Shown: positions 16,101-25,560, counted from the first letter of the stretch. The stretch: DNA of 61,643 nucleotides from an uncultured Pirellulaceae bacterium (GCA_937944405.1 CALDYR010000013.1:1-61643); one strand, 5' to 3'. The notes: generated from the letters alone by a model not told the origin. A program made the numbers and translations.

Positions 16101-18596
16101 GTGGCGAAACGCCGATCAGCAAAATCTACACCTTCGTCTGAAACTTCCAAGCGCGCGAAAAAAAACTCTCAAGGCGCCCCCGGCAACGCAAAGAATGGCA
16201 ACAACGCCTCCCTCTTCGACACCGAGGATTCCAATTTTGACAATTTGGAAATGAATATCCCGCTACGTTTGGCGGCACAAACACGTTATTTGAATTACTC
16301 GCTTTCGGTCATCACCAGCCGCGCATTGCCGGACGTGCGGGACGGACTAAAACCTGTCCAGCGACGCATCCTTTACACGATGAACCAGCAGTCCCTGTCC
16401 CATACTGCCAAACATCGAAAATGCGCCAAAGTCGTCGGCGACGTGATGGGTAACTACCACCCGCACGGCGACAGTTCCATTTATGAAGCCCTCGTCCGCC
16501 AGGCCCAATCTTTCGCGCTCCGTATGCCATTGGTTGACGGTAGCGGCAACTTTGGTTCTATCGACGGCGACAATGCCGCTGCGATGCGATACACCGAATG
16601 TCGGATGACAAAAATCGCCGGGGAAATCCTGAACGATTTGGGCACCCGCACCGTGGCGTTTAAACCCAACTACGACGGTTCGCGCGAAGAACCAGTCGTA
16701 CTGCCCAGTCGCATGCCGAATCTATTGGTCAATGGGGCAACCGGAATCGCTGTCGGGATGGCCACCAACATGCCGCCCCACAATCTCAAAGAAGTCTGCA
16801 ACGCGCTGTTAAAACTTCTTAAAGATCCCGAAATCAAAGACTATCAACTGGTCGCCAACGATGCGATTCAGGGCCCCGACTTTCCTACCGGAGGCCAAAT
16901 CATCAACACCAAAGACGAACTGCGCGAAATGTACGCTGCGGGCCAAGGCGCCGTCATCACACGCGGCACCCACAAAATCGTCAAAACAAAAAAGCAAACC
17001 ATCATCCAGATTGTCACGATTCCTTACGCCGTCAATAAAGCGAATTTGGTCGAACGAATCTCCGATGCCGTTTACAGCGGCAAACTTCCACTCGTTCAAG
17101 AGGTCAGGGACGTTTCGACCGAAGACATTCGCATCGATCTGGAACTGAAAAAGGACGCTGACCCCGATCTCGTATTGGCATACCTCTACAAAAACACCCA
17201 ACTGCAGCACAACTTCAACGTCAACATGACCTGTCTGGTCCCGACAGAGAACCCTGAAGTCGGTGCCCCGAACCGCTTGAGCCTTAAAGAGATTCTGTGG
17301 CATTTTTTGCACTTCCGTTTAGAAGTCATCACGCGGCGTCTGGAAAATGAATTGGAATCCTTAGAAAAACGGTTGCACATTCTCAACGGTTTCGTCACGG
17401 TGTTTGACGCCCTTGATGAGATCATCCGCATCATCCGAAAATCCGATGGCAAAGCGGACGCTGCGGTCAAGATCATGAAGCGCTTTCCGGTTTCCAAAGG
17501 TGGACTGGATGAGCTTCAAACCGACGCCATCCTCGAACTGAAGCTTTACCGGTTGGCCCGACTGGAAATCAACCTGATTCAAGAGGAACTGAAAAAGAAA
17601 AACAAACGGGCACGCGAAATTCGCAAACTGCTAAAGGAGGACACCGCAGATACCAACGCTTCGGGGCGCTGGGCGATCGTGCGTGATGAAATCAAAAACC
17701 TGATCGCTGAATTCTGCACCGACAAAGACTCCAAACGCCGAACCATTATCCAAGCCGTCGGCGAGGAAACCGAGTACTCGGCCGAAGCCTTTATCGTCGC
17801 CGAAGATTGCCACGTTTTGATCACCTCCGACGGTTGGGTGAAACGCCAAAAACAAATCGCCGACCCCTCCAAAAGTCGTGTCCGCAGTGGCGACAGTGTG
17901 ATGGCGATCGTCGCCGGTTCGACGCGCGAAACGATTGGCTTATTTTCATCGATGGGCGTTTGCTACACCGCGCGGATGATTGATATCCCGGCGTCCACCG
18001 GTTTTGGAGAACCCATCCAAAAACTGTTTAAGCTTAAAGACGGTGAGAAAATCGTTTCGGTGATGTCTTTCGACCGCCGCACCATTGGTGACACCTCCGA
18101 AGATCCCAAGGATCCCGACGTCTGCCCCGAAGTTCACGGTTTCGCCGCATCAAGCAACGGATTTGCGCTCCGGTTCACGCTATCGGGATTTGCCGAACCT
18201 TCTACCCGCAGTGGCCGGCGGTTTGCACGCTGTAGCGCCGGTGCGTCAATCATTGGGGTCGAAGCGATCAACGGCGACGAAACCATTTTGGCGATCTCCG
18301 AAGCCTGCCGCGCGGTAATTTGCCCCGTCGAAGAAATTAACTATCTGTCGGGGCCTGGCAAAGGAGTGATGCTGATCAAGCTGCTAAAAACGGACCGACT
18401 GTTAGGATTCAAAGCCAGCAAAGGCGATCGTGATTTACTAACGGTGGAAACCAACCGCGGCGCCAAAAAAACAATTTCCACCGTCAAATATCGCACGACC
18501 TCGCGCGGCGGCAAAGGGAACGAGATTCAAAAGAATGGGAAAATCGCGAAGATCATCTGGCCACCGGTGACATCGCCCGATCCATTGCCAGAGTAA
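16101..18596 (+). CDS. Type IIA DNA topoisomerase subunit A (GyrA/ParC-like)
   Basis: 831 aa. It breaks and rejoins DNA as part of an A2B2 enzyme. A disordered Ser/Lys/Asn-rich N-terminal tail of about 50 residues precedes the winged-helix domain (RALPDVRDGLKPVQRRILYT). The catalytic tyrosine is Tyr164 in AAAMRYTECRM, and HPHGDSSIYEALVR and GSGNFGSIDGD are conserved. Residues 560-831 form the DNA-wrapping beta-pinwheel. A GyrA-box-like SRGGKG occurs in the last blade (about residue 810) instead of the canonical QRRGGKG in the first, so gyrase versus topoisomerase IV cannot be decided by eye. Subunit B is encoded 1.1 kb downstream, beyond an opposite-strand gene. Confidence 0.9.
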   Translation: MAKRRSAKSTPSSETSKRAKKNSQGAPGNAKNGNNASLFDTEDSNFDNLEMNIPLRLAAQTRYLNYSLSVITSRALPDVRDGLKPVQRRILYTMNQQSLSHTAKHRKCAKVVGDVMGNYHPHGDSSIYEALVRQAQSFALRMPLVDGSGNFGSIDGDNAAAMRYTECRMTKIAGEILNDLGTRTVAFKPNYDGSREEPVVLPSRMPNLLVNGATGIAVGMATNMPPHNLKEVCNALLKLLKDPEIKDYQLVANDAIQGPDFPTGGQIINTKDELREMYAAGQGAVITRGTHKIVKTKKQTIIQIVTIPYAVNKANLVERISDAVYSGKLPLVQEVRDVSTEDIRIDLELKKDADPDLVLAYLYKNTQLQHNFNVNMTCLVPTENPEVGAPNRLSLKEILWHFLHFRLEVITRRLENELESLEKRLHILNGFVTVFDALDEIIRIIRKSDGKADAAVKIMKRFPVSKGGLDELQTDAILELKLYRLARLEINLIQEELKKKNKRAREIRKLLKEDTADTNASGRWAIVRDEIKNLIAEFCTDKDSKRRTIIQAVGEETEYSAEAFIVAEDCHVLITSDGWVKRQKQIADPSKSRVRSGDSVMAIVAGSTRETIGLFSSMGVCYTARMIDIPASTGFGEPIQKLFKLKDGEKIVSVMSFDRRTIGDTSEDPKDPDVCPEVHGFAASSNGFALRFTLSGFAEPSTRSGRRFARCSAGASIIGVEAINGDETILAISEACRAVICPVEEINYLSGPGKGVMLIKLLKTDRLLGFKASKGDRDLLTVETNRGAKKTISTVKYRTTSRGGKGNEIQKNGKIAKIIWPPVTSPDPLPE

Positions 18597-18651
18597 ACGG
18601 TGCCCGCAGCATCGCAGCGGCGGCCTCGTTTGAGAAGTTGCACATCGGTGG

Positions 18652-18693
18652 CTTTAAGTCACTAACTTTAAGTCACTAACTTTAAGTCGTTGA
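18652..18693 (+). repeat. Three 14-bp tandem repeats at a gene end
   Basis: CTTTAAGTCACTAA occurs at 18652-18665 and 18666-18679, and a diverged copy (CTTTAAGTCGTTGA) at 18680-18693. The third unit contains the last codons and stop of the minus-strand DUF429 gene, so repeat slippage could alter its C-terminus. Confidence 0.75.
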
Positions 18694-19671
18694 CTTTGGC
18701 CGCGCTGTGGGTGTGATGATCGCGCCCTCCTGAAGCACGACTTTCCCACAAAATGTCGCTTGCCCTTGATCAAAACAAATCGCCGTCGCTAAACACAGAA
18801 ACGCATCAACGCCATCGTGATCGTTGCCTCCTGTGACATACGTTTCGCAAAATTTTTTCACGGCGCGATCGAAATCGAGTTTGACCCCGCGGGCCCCCAG
18901 CGCCTCTAATACGGTTTCCAAACATTCCAAGGGTTGTTGTTTGTAACTGCCGGCGAAACCCAACGCCGCCGCCACGGCGCGGGGATAGGTCTCCATCACC
19001 GCCCTGCCCGGTTCCAAATCGGCGATCTTCTCTTGGTAACCACTTTTGGCCATCGAGTTCAACAACGACGCACCTGCAATCGTCATATTGAACACGCTTT
19101 GGAATTTATCTTTCAGTGGCGGGCTGGCCTGAGTGGATTTGTCGGTGCGCCGGCTGATCCAGTATTCCCTCCGGCGCCAGGGGTCAAACCGTTGCCAGCC
19201 GATCATTTCAGATCCGGCTTTATCCCCGTCAAAGACTAATGGAAAAACTTGTGCGATAAAACTCTGCCACACCGCCCGGGTACCAAAGGCCTCTTTGACT
19301 CCGACAGCGTTGGCGAAACGCGCATCGCAAAGAAGTTCCCTTGGAATCGAAAACGGGATATCAAACGCCGCAGCTCTGACGGTCGAATCGGCGCACAATG
19401 AATCGCGCAATTGGTCAATTGTCCACCCGGGCCGGCGATGTCGCCAAGGAGCGGTCGGTGCCCCATTCAATCCCACCAATCGCTGGTTACGGCCGCCGGG
19501 AAGGATTGCGTAAGTTGATTTGGAACGCTTTACCGCTTCGATGGCAATGATTTTTTTGGCTTGATCGCCTGCCCGCCGCGGCACGCCAAAATCGATGCCA
19601 ATGAACTTTTGCAAAATAAGACTCTCTTTTGAAGCCGCCGGTTGATTGTTCAAATCCGTTGATCTTGACAT
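18682..19671 (-). CDS. DUF429-family protein (predicted RNase H-like fold)
   Basis: 329 aa. DUF429 proteins are predicted nucleases of RNase H fold with no known role. Features are FIGIDFGVPRRAG near residue 24 (first acidic strand), AAFDIPFSIPRELL around 100, METYPRAVAAALG around 230 and DGVDAFLCLATAICF near 285, which together resemble the family's acidic active site. The N-terminal 20 residues are Ser/Asn-rich and may not be translated. It sits between the two topoisomerase subunit genes in the opposite direction; its start is 68 nt from the divergent subunit B start. A functional link to DNA topology is speculative. Confidence 0.7.
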   Translation of the reverse strand: MSRSTDLNNQPAASKESLILQKFIGIDFGVPRRAGDQAKKIIAIEAVKRSKSTYAILPGGRNQRLVGLNGAPTAPWRHRRPGWTIDQLRDSLCADSTVRAAAFDIPFSIPRELLCDARFANAVGVKEAFGTRAVWQSFIAQVFPLVFDGDKAGSEMIGWQRFDPWRRREYWISRRTDKSTQASPPLKDKFQSVFNMTIAGASLLNSMAKSGYQEKIADLEPGRAVMETYPRAVAAALGFAGSYKQQPLECLETVLEALGARGVKLDFDRAVKKFCETYVTGGNDHDGVDAFLCLATAICFDQGQATFCGKVVLQEGAIITPTARPKSTT

Positions 19672-19739
19672 TTCAATGTCACGCTCTGCCCGCTAAAATC
19701 TGCCCTTGCCTACATCCGCTGAATTATACGAGCCACTTC

Positions 19740-21647
19740 ATGAGTACAGCCACCTATAAAAGCGAAAACATCACCGTCTTAGAGGGGCTCGATCCGGTCC
19801 GCAAACGCCCGGGCATGTACATCGGCGGCGTCGGTATGGCGGGACTGCATCACTTGGTCTGGGAAATTGTCGACAACTGCGTCGATGAGGCGATGAACGG
19901 CCACGCGACCGAAATCAATGTTCAGCTCCACAGCGACGGGCGCACGGTAACGGTGTCCGACAACGGACGCGGTATCCCGATCGACAAACACAAAAAAACA
20001 AAAAAATCGGCGCTTGAAACAGTACTCACGGTATTGCACGCCGGTGGAAAATTCGACGGCGACAATTACAAAACCGCCGGAGGTCTGCACGGTGTCGGTG
20101 CCTCGGTTGTCAACGCACTTTCGAAGTCACTTATCGCGGTCGTCAAACGGGGGGGCGCCCAGTACCGGATGGAGTTCGCCAAAGGCATCCCAAAATCAAA
20201 ATTGCAGAAACTCAAGGGAGCCGTGCGTGGGTCGGGGACCGCGATCACTTTCAGTCCCGACCCTACGATTTTCCCCAAAGTCGACTTTGATGCCAAGACG
20301 ATCGCAGGAAGGTTAGAAGTCGCCAGCTTCCTCCACAAAGGAGTGAAGGTAACTTTTCAGAACGACAAAGACAAAACCAAAGACCTATATCACCATGAAA
20401 ACGGAATCTTAGACTACCTGAAAAAGGTCACCCAACAGCGCCAGGCCCGAGCGCTCCACGAACCACCCTACTTCCTTTCCAAAGACGACGGCGACAGATT
20501 CGAGCTTGCGCTTCACTGGACCGAATCGACCGACGAACACGTGCGATCTTACGTCAACGGTATCACCACCGGTAACGGCGGCAACCACGAAAATGGATTC
20601 CGCAGCGGCATCACCAAAGCCGTTCGCAACTATTTCGAGACACACTCTTTGGTGCCACGCGGCGTCAAAATTTCACACGAAGACATCCGCGAAGGAATCG
20701 TCGCGATCGTGTCGATTTTCATCCCCGAACCGCAATTCCAAGGCCAAACTAAGGACCGGTTGAACAACCCCGAAGTCACCGCCGCCATCGAAAGCGCGCT
20801 GCGACCGGCTTTCGAGCAATGGATGAATAACAATCGTTCAATTGCCGACGGAATCGTGGCGCGCATCATCGCCGCAGCTCGCGCTCGCGCCGCATCCCGC
20901 GCCGCGTCGTCGGCGATTTCACGCAAGACTGGTGGCAAACGCAATATGCTGCCGGGGAAGTTAAGCGATTGTCTGGCCTCCGGGCGCAGTCGCAGCGAAC
21001 TGTTCATCGTCGAAGGTGATTCCGCCGGTGGCAGTGCAAAACAAGGCCGTGACCGAAACTACCAAGCGATTCTGCCGCTACGTGGAAAGGTGCTCAACAC
21101 CGAAAGCGCGACGCTGAAGAAGATCATGGAGAACAAAGAGATCCAAGACATGGTCACATCGATTGGCTGCGGAATTGGAATTAACTTCAACATGTCGGGG
21201 CTGCGTTATGAGAAGATTGTGCTGCTGGCGGACGCCGATTCTGACGGCCACCACATCACGACGTTGCTGCTAACGTTTTTCTACCGTCACATGCCGCAGT
21301 TGATCTCCGCCGGAAAACTATTCATCGCGGTACCGCCATTGTTCCGCATCGAATTAGGAAAAGAGAAACACTACGCCGCCGATGAAGAACACCGAGAAGA
21401 AATTTTGCGCAATTATAAAGGCAACGCCAAACCAGAAATTACCCGATTTAAAGGCCTAGGTGAAATGCCGTCGAAAATGCTGTGGAACACGACGCTCAAC
21501 CCGGAAACCCGGAAACTGTTGAAGGTCGACATTGACGACCAATTAGAAACCGATCGTGTCATCAGTGACCTGATGGGGCGCGATGCTTCGGCCCGGTTTC
21601 GGTTCATCATGGAACGGGCCGAAGACGCATCAGATATCGATGTTTAG
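19740..21647 (+). CDS. Type IIA DNA topoisomerase subunit B (GyrB/ParE-like)
   Basis: 635 aa from the ATG at 19740; homology starts at once (ITVLEGLDPVRKRPGMYIGG). An upstream in-frame extension to 19629 is Pro/Cys-rich and overlaps the divergent gene. The GHKL ATPase signatures are VDNCVDEAMNGHA, SDNGRGIPID and GGLHGVGASVVNALS. The TOPRIM metal site is EGDSAGGSAKQGRDR and DADSDGHHI, and the end carries RFKGLGEMP. The length fits Gram-positive-type GyrB or ParE, without the E. coli GyrB insertion. It forms the ATP-driven clamp with the subunit encoded at 16101-18596. Confidence 0.93.
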   Translation: MSTATYKSENITVLEGLDPVRKRPGMYIGGVGMAGLHHLVWEIVDNCVDEAMNGHATEINVQLHSDGRTVTVSDNGRGIPIDKHKKTKKSALETVLTVLHAGGKFDGDNYKTAGGLHGVGASVVNALSKSLIAVVKRGGAQYRMEFAKGIPKSKLQKLKGAVRGSGTAITFSPDPTIFPKVDFDAKTIAGRLEVASFLHKGVKVTFQNDKDKTKDLYHHENGILDYLKKVTQQRQARALHEPPYFLSKDDGDRFELALHWTESTDEHVRSYVNGITTGNGGNHENGFRSGITKAVRNYFETHSLVPRGVKISHEDIREGIVAIVSIFIPEPQFQGQTKDRLNNPEVTAAIESALRPAFEQWMNNNRSIADGIVARIIAAARARAASRAASSAISRKTGGKRNMLPGKLSDCLASGRSRSELFIVEGDSAGGSAKQGRDRNYQAILPLRGKVLNTESATLKKIMENKEIQDMVTSIGCGIGINFNMSGLRYEKIVLLADADSDGHHITTLLLTFFYRHMPQLISAGKLFIAVPPLFRIELGKEKHYAADEEHREEILRNYKGNAKPEITRFKGLGEMPSKMLWNTTLNPETRKLLKVDIDDQLETDRVISDLMGRDASARFRFIMERAEDASDIDV

Positions 21648-21655
21648 TAAACGGC

Positions 21656-21683
21656 GATTGACCACCGGTGATTGACCACCGGT
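21656..21683 (+). repeat. Two 14-bp tandem repeats after topoisomerase B
   Basis: GATTGACCACCGGT occurs at 21656-21669 and 21670-21683, followed by a partial GATT. It begins 8 nt after the stop codon. Confidence 0.75.
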
Positions 21684-21948
21684 GATTTATAAACAACGTC
21701 ACGCAAACGACGTTTCACAATGGTTAGTGACATTGACCAATCGCCCACATCCGCAAGACGCTCCCGACGCACGATCGGCACACAATGAGCGCACGATCGG
21801 CACGGGCTCATTTCCTACCAAAACAAACCCCGGAAACACCAAAAACCCTAAGCCGACAAACCAGCATCTGGCGTTTGCCGTTCCGCTTTGGGAAACTCAA
21901 CGACAGATCAATCGCCCCAGCCCCAGCCCAGCCCTACGGAAACACAAA

Positions 21949-22311
21949 ATGAGCACCGAATCAGTCGCCCAACAGTTAGTCACCCTCTGCCGCGCGGGCA
22001 AAAACATGGAGGCCTTGGAACTGCTGTACGCCGATGACGTCGTCAGCACCGAACACCCCAACGCACCTAACCCAGTTACCGAAGGTAAAGCTGCAGTCAC
22101 CAAAAAAAGCTTGGACTGGTACAACAACGTCAAAGAATTCCACGGCGGGGAGATCTCGGACCCGATTGTCGCGGGAGAACACTTTTCGTGTTCGATGTCT
22201 TTTGATGTGACTTTTAATGAAGGCGGACGAATCCAGATGGAAGAAATCTGCGTCTACCACGTGGTCGATGATAAAATCGTGGCCGAACAGTTCTTTTACT
22301 CGATGGCTTAA
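21949..22311 (+). CDS. SnoaL-like / NTF2-fold protein
   Basis: 120 aa from the ATG at 21949. The upstream in-frame stretch to 21682 is low-complexity and lacks the pattern of a protein. The fold is suggested by an N-terminal helix (VAQQLVTLCRAGKNMEALEL), then LYADDVVSTEHPN, a middle helix (KKSLDWYNNV), and beta strands ending in EEICVYHVVDDKIVAEQFFY, the usual NTF2-like pattern. Members include isomerases, hydrolases and many of unknown role; I cannot assign a reaction. Its end overlaps the convergent sufE gene by 4 nt. Confidence 0.75.
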   Translation: MSTESVAQQLVTLCRAGKNMEALELLYADDVVSTEHPNAPNPVTEGKAAVTKKSLDWYNNVKEFHGGEISDPIVAGEHFSCSMSFDVTFNEGGRIQMEEICVYHVVDDKIVAEQFFYSMA

Positions 22312-22751
22312 CCGTCATCCGACGTGACCGCATCGGCCGCTAAAAGTTTCAGTCGCTTGATCATCGAAAACAATCCGTTGCGACGTTGTGGGCTAAGATG
22401 TTGACTAAGCCCCAACGATTTTAAATATGCCGATGCGTCGCTTTCAACAATTGCCGCCGGCGTTTTGCCGTTGTAGAAAGACAGCAGCAACACAATCAAA
22501 CCTTTAACGATGATCGAATCGCTGTCAGCGCAAACTTCCATCGGCGCCGTCGAAGAATCAGACTGAGCGTGCATCCAGACCGTGCTCATGCAACCTTGGA
22601 CGATGTGGTCTTCGGTTTGATAGGCCGCAGGCAACTCCGGAAGCTCTCGGCCGAGGTCGATGATGAAATCGTAACGCTCGTCCCATTCTTGGAGATCTTC
22701 AAAAGTTTCTAAAAGTTCGTCTATCGTTGGCGGAAAATCAGACACAAGCAC
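22308..22751 (-). CDS. sufE: SufE-family sulfur acceptor
   Basis: 147 aa, typical for SufE. It takes persulfide sulfur from the cysteine desulfurase SufS for iron-sulfur cluster assembly. The acceptor Cys54 lies in the signature VQGCMSTVWM. The N-terminal helix (IDELLETFEDLQEWDERYDF) and the C-terminal HLSPQRRNGLFSMIKRL also match the family. The rest of the suf operon is not in this window. Confidence 0.92.
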   Translation of the reverse strand: MLVSDFPPTIDELLETFEDLQEWDERYDFIIDLGRELPELPAAYQTEDHIVQGCMSTVWMHAQSDSSTAPMEVCADSDSIIVKGLIVLLLSFYNGKTPAAIVESDASAYLKSLGLSQHLSPQRRNGLFSMIKRLKLLAADAVTSDDG

Positions 22752-22907
22752 GCTCAGCGGGGACTAAGAATTTGCGAAAGCCTATTAGCCTAAACCAATG
22801 CTGATTTTCATCCAGCCCAAAACCCTTCCGCGGCGAATGGCCCCCTGCTATCAGCCTCGTTATCTATTGATCGCTGATTCTTTAATCGGCCCCGGCCAAT
22901 CACTGTT

Positions 22908-23414
22908 TCAATCACCCACCCCAATATCTTCGTTGAACATTTGCATAATCAGCTCCATTTCATCCAGCTCGTGATCGGCCAAGGACTGGCAGAAACGGTC
23001 AAAATCACGCCGTACGTTTTCGATCGTGATTGCGCTGGAACATTCGTGATAGACGATCTGCTCGGTCAAATCGATCAACGCGCTAAGTTGCAGAAACAGT
23101 GTTTCGTGTTCAGCCGTTTTCTTTGCGGCTTTTCTGGAAACGCCGATGTTAGAAACTTCGTCCTGTTGAAAATACCCAAAGAATTCTTCGAGCGCGAAAT
23201 ACGTTTCCAGTTGATCGCGCAGGTCGCAGAGCCAGCCCGCGATTCGCTGGGGTGGTTCGTCGGGCCGTTGATTGACCTTTTTATAAACCTGATTGAGGGT
23301 CGATCGGAAATCAAAATCAGTTTTAATCTCCTCTAAAAAAGCCACGTTGATCGTCATCCCCACCGATAGCGCCCCGCTTTGGCGATACTCTTTTTCGCTC
23401 AGCCAAGTCGTCAT
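22908..23414 (-). CDS. Hemerythrin-like (HHE-type) helical protein
   Basis: 168 aa, cytoplasmic, all-helical. It resembles a hemerythrin-type four-helix bundle: LRDQLETYFALEEFFGYF (Glu76, Glu77), AEHETLFLQLSALID (His103, Glu104) and the final LADHELDEMELIMQMFNEDIG (His148, Glu153, Glu162, Asp163). The closing pattern recalls diiron HHE proteins. Where a typical member has a first-helix His (RDHLExHF), this one has Gln and Tyr, so ligand number may be reduced and metal binding is unproven. It lies alone on the minus strand, 157 nt from sufE. Confidence 0.6.
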   Translation of the reverse strand: MTTWLSEKEYRQSGALSVGMTINVAFLEEIKTDFDFRSTLNQVYKKVNQRPDEPPQRIAGWLCDLRDQLETYFALEEFFGYFQQDEVSNIGVSRKAAKKTAEHETLFLQLSALIDLTEQIVYHECSSAITIENVRRDFDRFCQSLADHELDEMELIMQMFNEDIGVGD

Positions 23415-23652
23415 TTTATGCTCCTAAACAGGTGAAAAAAAATAAAGTTCGATAGATGCCCGCCACTTTTTTAAAAGCCGATAATAATTGGCATCCCGTC
23501 TTTGTCTGTCAGATTTTCGTCGCGATCGATGGCCTTTGGTTGTCAGATTAAAAACGAAGTTACAATTCAGCTTACCGCAACGAGGCCCTTGAGTCCAATT
23601 TTTTTGGCTCAAGTGCTATTTACCCACAGCTGTTTACCCTGCCCTTCATGAT

Positions 23653-24210
23653 ATGCGTGACAAAATGCAACAATACGGCCCCTGGCAAATTAAAGAATCC
23701 AATACTGTCTACACTGATCCCTTTGTCGATCTGCAAATTGATCAAGTGATTCGCCCCGACGGCATCGACGGCCAGCATGTTGTGGTAACGATTAAGCCTG
23801 GCGTTTGCGTTATCGCATTGGACAAAAATCGTAACGTTCACCTGACCAAAGAATTTCACTACGCCGTTGGACGGGAAAGTTTGGAGGGGATCAGCGGAGG
23901 CATCGAACCGGGCGACAAAGCGCTCCCAACAGCCCAGCGCGAACTTCAAGAGGAGGTTGGCTTAATTGCCCATTCATGGCGCTATCTAACAACCGTTGAC
24001 CCGTTTACCACCTGTTTGAAGTCGCCCACCGAACTGTACTTGGCAACCGATCTGGTGCCCACCGATCGTGCACCCGAGGGCACTGAATTGATCGAAACCG
24101 TCGTGATGTCGCTGGAGGAAGCGATTCAAGAAGTCTGTTCGGGAAGAATTACCCACGCCCCGACTTGTGTGGCGTTGCTGTTGATTGGAAAACGGAGATT
24201 TGAAAATTAG
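23653..24210 (+). CDS. NUDIX hydrolase
   Basis: 185 aa. The Nudix box is GGIEPGDKALPTAQRELQ followed by EEVGL (about residues 82-104). The usual Glu after GxxExG is Asp, while the metal-binding REL..EE core is intact. Length and the N-terminal beta-domain (VDLQIDQVIRPDG) resemble ADP-ribose pyrophosphatase-like members, which cleave nucleoside diphosphates linked to another group. The exact substrate is not evident. It is followed by an IS3 remnant. Confidence 0.88.
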   Translation: MRDKMQQYGPWQIKESNTVYTDPFVDLQIDQVIRPDGIDGQHVVVTIKPGVCVIALDKNRNVHLTKEFHYAVGRESLEGISGGIEPGDKALPTAQRELQEEVGLIAHSWRYLTTVDPFTTCLKSPTELYLATDLVPTDRAPEGTELIETVVMSLEEAIQEVCSGRITHAPTCVALLLIGKRRFEN

Positions 24211-24252
24211 CGGAATCTTTGCCCCCGAAGGTGTGAAGCGCAAAACGCGCGT

Positions 24253-24515
24253 AAACCATTTCGGAAACGAGTTCATGATTGCAGGTTCAAGCAAGGCATG
24301 AGCCGAAAAGGAAATTGTTACGACAATGGTCCGATGGAAAGCTTTTTTCAAAAGTTTCAAAGTCGAAGAAGGTAAGAATAAGAAATACGAGTCGCACCAG
24401 CAGGCGGTGCGCGGCAAACGATTACATCGAGCGATTTTGCAATCCAATACGCTTGCACTCCGCGCTGGTTTACGCAAGTCCAAACGAGTTCGAGCAACGC
24501 TTGTTGTTGAAATAA
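24253..24515 (+). pseudogene. Remnant of IS3-family transposase (C-terminus of OrfB)
   Basis: Three frames together reconstruct the end of an IS3 integrase. One reads MSRKGNCYDNGPMESFF from 24298. A one-base shift in a run of six T (24343-24348) moves to FFKSFKVEEGKNKKYESHQQ. A second shift restores DYIERFCNPIRLHSALVYAS then PNEFEQ up to 24515. Weak similarity extends back to about 24253. Only the last 80 or so residues remain, the frame is broken twice, and no terminal inverted repeats or target duplications were found, so it is an old, immobile fragment. Confidence 0.8.
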
Positions 24516-24747
24516 GTGAGGGCTAGAAATCTGTCTTTGTTGGTGGATTGGGAGGGAGTGATCCGGCCTAATCTGCCTGACCATTGACACTGATTCACTG
24601 TCAACTTTTCTTGGAGAATTCCAAACTCACATTCCCCAACGGCGCTTGGCAAATTGCGATGTTGAGAAAGCAAATACGGTGAGGAAAGTGCAAATGCTGG
24701 ACACTTTCGGCAAACGCGTCTACCGAGATCTGCGGATCGCGGATAGT

Positions 24748-25560
24748 TCAACCGTGGAGCAAAATTAAATCTGCCGCAAGCGTCACCGTCATCGACGCTA
24801 ATTGCTCGGCGCGATGATTCTGAGAACGCCGTACGGCGCGGTACGTCATCGCTAACGCATCGGCGATCGCGTCAGGGGCAAGCTCCACCGAAGTCTGCCA
24901 ACGTTGGTGTTGTTGAAACTTCAATCCGGCGGCTTCCAGTTCCTCAACCACCGTTTCCCATCGACTTCTCCGTCGACCGGTTTGTTGGACCTGTTCGCGC
25001 AGCTGAATTAAGTCTTCTTCTCCAGGCACCGCGACAGCGCATCGGCCACCGGGTTTGAGCACTCGCGCGATCTCTTGGACCGGGCGACGCCCGAACAACG
25101 ACACGATGCAGTCCACGCTGCTTTCCGCAGCAGGCAGAAACCGATCTGCATTGGCCAATACCCAAGTCCCCTCGGGCCAACGTTTAGCCGCCAATCGGAT
25201 GGCTTTTTTTGAAAGGTCAATGCCGCAATACCCCGCCGGGGAATCACCGAACAGAGCCGGCCCGAAAGTCCCTTCGCCGCATCCAAGATCCATCGCACGA
25301 CCGCCGGGGCCTAACTTCATCCACGGCTTCAGCGCCCCGATCAGACCATCGGCGTACCCGCGTTCCAGCCACCGATGACGCGCCAGTACAGCGTCTTGGG
25401 TGTCGCCGGGGGTCAAGGATTTTTTATCCTGTGGCTGCAGCAAATTCCAGTACCCACCCTTCGGTCGATCAAAATGATGGCCCGCTTCGCACCGTAGGCC
25501 GTCGTTTTTCAATTCAAGAACGTGGCTGCAATTACGAACAGTACAGCGCAGTTGAAACAT
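24748..25560 (-). CDS. RlmA-like 23S rRNA (guanine-N1)-methyltransferase
   Basis: 270 aa from the ATG at 25558-25560. The N-terminus has the RlmA zinc-binding pattern (Cys6, Cys11, Cys24, His28 in LRCEAGHHFDRPKGGYWNLL). A Rossmann SAM domain follows: AMDLGCGEGTFG at about residues 88-99, and a motif like IARVLKPGGRCAVAVPG. The family methylates N1 of a guanine in helix 35 of 23S rRNA (G745 in E. coli) and can affect macrolide or tylosin response. Assignment to the exact base is inferred from the family. Confidence 0.85.
   Translation of the reverse strand: MFQLRCTVRNCSHVLELKNDGLRCEAGHHFDRPKGGYWNLLQPQDKKSLTPGDTQDAVLARHRWLERGYADGLIGALKPWMKLGPGGRAMDLGCGEGTFGPALFGDSPAGYCGIDLSKKAIRLAAKRWPEGTWVLANADRFLPAAESSVDCIVSLFGRRPVQEIARVLKPGGRCAVAVPGEEDLIQLREQVQQTGRRRSRWETVVEELEAAGLKFQQHQRWQTSVELAPDAIADALAMTYRAVRRSQNHRAEQLASMTVTLAADLILLHG

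Noticed and set aside
24584-24604. TTGACA-N9-TGTCAA palindrome-like element
   Set aside because: Only six paired bases, in the gap behind the IS3 relic and the end of rlmA-like gene; not enough to call an operator or IS end.
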